NCBI GenBank assembly: GCA_028276125.1
Contig: JAPYWY010000097.1
Coordinates: 1 to 6,343 of the forward strand
DNA length: 6,343 bases
Direction of reading: 5' to 3'
From: Pseudothermotoga sp.
Lineage (GTDB): Bacteria > Thermotogota > Thermotogae > Thermotogales > DSM-5069
This document shows positions 6,110-6,343 of this stretch, in pieces. Positions within the stretch are counted from its first letter, which is position 1. Every line of letters starts with the position of its first letter. The translations under genes were made by a program, and so were the position numbers. The notes below the pieces were generated by a model. The model saw nothing but the letters and a program-made list of their open reading frames with translations, made no database searches and was not told where the DNA came from.

Positions 6110-6343
6110 TTAAAATTTTTTCGATGAATCGGGATCGAGGGGGTTCACGAAAACAGTCTCGTAGTTCGTGTAGAGCACCATTCCTGGCGGAGAACCCTTG
6201 GGTTTGTGCACGTTCTTGGCGAGTGTGTAATCGACTGGCACGTTGGACGAATAGCGTGCCTTGGAATAGTGCGCCGCAATCGAAGCAGCGTAGAGCAAAA
6301 CATCTTTTGGAACTGTTCTTCCATCAGTTCGTATCACCACGTG
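6110..6343 (-). CDS. rqcH: RqcH / NFACT family protein, C-terminal end (partial)
   Basis: Only the last 77 residues and the TAA stop are inside the window; the start is beyond the right edge. The visible part is the end of the NFACT-R (DUF814) domain: HVVIRTDG at the window edge, then VPKDVLLYAASIAAHYSKAR, VPVDYTLAKNVHKPKG, PPGMVLYTNYETVFV. These match the C-terminal core of bacterial RqcH (the fibronectin-binding-like FbpA/YloA family). In Bacillus, RqcH binds stalled 50S subunits with peptidyl-tRNA and recruits tRNA-Ala to add poly-alanine tails that mark the product for degradation. The NFACT-N and coiled-coil parts cannot be checked here. The protein ends soon after the domain, with a short DPDSSKKF tail. 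No terminator hairpin is visible after the stop. Confidence 0.88.
   Translation of the reverse strand, partial: HVVIRTDGRTVPKDVLLYAASIAAHYSKARYSSNVPVDYTLAKNVHKPKGSPPGMVLYTNYETVFVNPLDPDSSKKF

Noticed and set aside
6102..6120. Terminator after rqcH
   Set aside because: The bases are A/T-rich (AAATTTTAAA) but form no GC stem followed by a T-run, and the next promoter begins at once.

Overview
The window reads as a stretch of a Thermotogales chromosome (Thermotoga or Pseudothermotoga type). Three things point there: the ribosome recycling factor, CdsA and AlaRS resemble the Thermotoga maritima proteins as I remember them; the run frr-uppS-cdsA-alaS is, from memory, the order around TM1399-TM1396; and the proteins are rich in Glu, Lys and Arg while the codons avoid TTA, CTA and TCA. 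No database search was run, so the genus is an inference.

All seven genes lie on the minus strand, so transcription runs from high to low coordinates. At the right edge is the 3' end of rqcH (NFACT family, ribosome-associated quality control). Eight bases after its stop begins a good promoter (TTGACA, 16 bp, TAATAT), which drives a two-gene ABC-2 exporter: a six-helix permease and then its ATPase. After a 62-bp gap holding an extended -10 promoter (TGGTATAAT) comes the tightly packed run frr-uppS-cdsA-alaS, and alaS runs off the left edge.

The second operon joins translation and envelope synthesis. RRF recycles ribosomes after termination, UppS makes the C55 lipid carrier for cell-wall and surface glycans, CdsA makes CDP-diacylglycerol for phospholipids, and AlaRS charges tRNA-Ala. 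The frr-uppS-cdsA core is widespread in bacteria; alaS here occupies the place where dxr and rseP often follow. The frr/uppS and uppS/cdsA junctions are 4-nt stop/start overlaps (TTGA, GTGA). At cdsA/alaS and permease/ATPase an identical GAGGTGA ribosome-binding site lies across the upstream stop codon. Three of the four operon genes appear to start with TTG or GTG.

There is no gene-free stretch over 65 bases, and I see no tRNA, rRNA, CRISPR, insertion sequence or repeat. This is mostly conserved housekeeping sequence, and I found no convincing undescribed system. The least explained part is the ABC-2 exporter, whose substrate is unknown. Several long open frames on the plus strand are best read as codon-bias shadows of the real genes.
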